Source: Thermoplasmata archaeon (GTDB lineage Archaea > Thermoplasmatota > Thermoplasmata > Thermoplasmatales > Thermoplasmataceae). From it: a DNA stretch of 5,333 bases. The stretch lies in contig JAKBQK010000390.1 of the NCBI GenBank assembly GCA_021835265.1, positions 1-5,333 on the forward strand, in the 5' to 3' direction. Shown piece after piece: positions 4,955 to 5,333 of this stretch; the stretch's first letter is position 1, and every line of letters begins with the position of its first letter. Position numbers and translations under genes: made by a program. Under the pieces are notes generated by a model. The model saw only the letters and a list, made by a program, of their open reading frames with translations. It was not told the origin of the DNA and made no database searches.

Positions 4955-5075
4955 AAATGGCACACAAACTTGAGGACTATAAACTGATAGAGTCAAAGGA
5001 CTATGTTTGGATAAGGGGTAAGATATCCAATCTCGCAAAGCATTTTGACAGGCAGTAATTTTTTTTGACGTTGGA
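4955..5075. repeat. Right copy of long direct repeat (putative attR)
   Basis: Partner of 420-539. It carries the last 33 codons plus stop of the host gene, with the following T-run lengthened from six to eight T. Similarity begins abruptly at AAATGGCAC and ends after TTGGA. It adjoins the right host flank, so it is probably the displaced original 3' end of the interrupted gene. Confidence 0.85.
4957..5058 (+). pseudogene. Orphan 3' fragment of the 68-codon host gene (33-codon ORF)
   Basis: This fragment begins at the ATG equivalent to Met36 of the intact protein and runs to the same stop. Compared with 422-523 it has three amino-acid changes (S to Y, D to E, P to S) and four silent ones. Upstream in-frame codons bear no resemblance to the intact gene's N-terminal half. 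It is open, and TTTAAAA at 4933-4939 lies about 21 bp upstream of its ATG, so a 33-residue product could be made. I treat it as a truncated remnant with a possible short product. Confidence 0.7.
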
Positions 5076-5139
5076 CGCGCTTCTATTATCCGAACACACT
5101 AAACACCTAAGTATGCACACCCTGCATTCTTCTTAGCGT

Positions 5140-5147
5140 TATAGAAT
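5140..5147 (+). promoter_or_regulatory. TATA-like box of the right-flank gene
   Basis: TATAGAAT lies about 23 bp before the ATG at 5166, compatible with a leaderless start. A weak AAAGGT 7 bases before the ATG is an alternative ribosome binding signal. Confidence 0.45.
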
Positions 5148-5165
5148 TGAACCAAAGGTTTATTT

Positions 5166-5333
5166 ATGAGAGTGTATTATTTTAAAAGTGAAATTAAAAA
5201 GACTAACCCATTTGCAATTGCTGTGATTATAATAGTTGTCGTTTCAGGTGTTGTAGTAGCTGGGAGTGTTTATTTTTATGTTTTACCCCAACAGGGCAAG
5301 GGTATTTACAGTGGCCCAGGACTCCCTAATCCT
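5166..5333 (+). CDS. N-terminus of a membrane-anchored protein (truncated by window edge)
   Basis: 56 codons are visible and the frame stays open to the window end. A short basic N-terminus (MRVYYFKSEIKKTN) is followed by one strongly hydrophobic segment at about residues 15-39 (FAIAVIIIVVVSGVVV, then AGSVYFYVL). The next residues are polar, Gly/Pro-rich (PQQGKGIYSGPG). This fits a single N-terminal membrane anchor or uncleaved signal with the rest outside the cell. The K-K/T-N-P before the hydrophobic run also loosely recalls class III (pilin-type) signals, which I cannot confirm. The family is unknown because the body of the protein is missing. It belongs to the right host flank, outside the island. 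Confidence 0.75.
   Translation, partial: MRVYYFKSEIKKTNPFAIAVIIIVVVSGVVVAGSVYFYVLPQQGKGIYSGPGLPNP

Overview
The window looks archaeal. Most starts lack a Shine-Dalgarno sequence and instead have an A/T-rich TATA-like box about 21-27 bp upstream, the layout of leaderless archaeal transcripts. The truncated tRNA-Leu(UAG) at the left edge also fits archaeal type II tRNA-Leu. The moderately AT-rich composition and protein style suggest a Thaumarchaeota/Nitrososphaeria-like host, but that is inference; no marker gene is present to prove it.

The layout is host flank, inserted block, host flank. On the left are the partial tRNA-Leu (minus strand, 1-73), a spacer, and a complete small host gene of 68 codons (317-523). 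On the right is the start of a membrane-anchored protein (5166 to the window edge). Between them, the last third of the small gene occurs twice: at about 420-539 inside the intact gene, and again at about 4955-5075 as an orphan 3' end. The two 102-nt coding copies differ at 7 positions (4 silent, 3 missense). Recombination between them would remove about 4.5 kb and leave one intact 68-codon gene. The block at 540-4954 is therefore best read as an integrated genomic island using the 3' end of a protein-coding gene as its attachment region. No integrase is visible inside it.

The island cargo looks defence-like and partly decayed. From left to right it holds: a possible HEPN/Abi-like protein (560-1276) preceded by a small ORF (1314-1619), which may be one gene split by a +1 frameshift; a CxxC plus AbrB-like small gene broken by a one-base deletion (1793-1968); an Abi_C (HEPN-type) protein (2081-2836), whose start overlaps the end of a ribbon-helix-helix protein gene (2826-3380); a second AbrB-like relic with in-frame stops (3517-3654); a GIY-YIG nuclease (3798-4154, the only plus-strand cargo gene); and an uncharacterised 238-residue protein (4173-4889).

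The most striking signal is the promoter of the RHH/Abi_C pair. Four TACGTA-type sites (the third is TACGTG) are spaced 12-22-12 bp and arranged symmetrically around a TATA box whose centre coincides with the symmetry centre. The last site overlaps the start codon. This is what an autorepressed toxin-antitoxin-like operon would look like, with the RHH protein as repressor/antitoxin and the Abi_C HEPN protein as effector. That pair is the best candidate here for an undescribed system.
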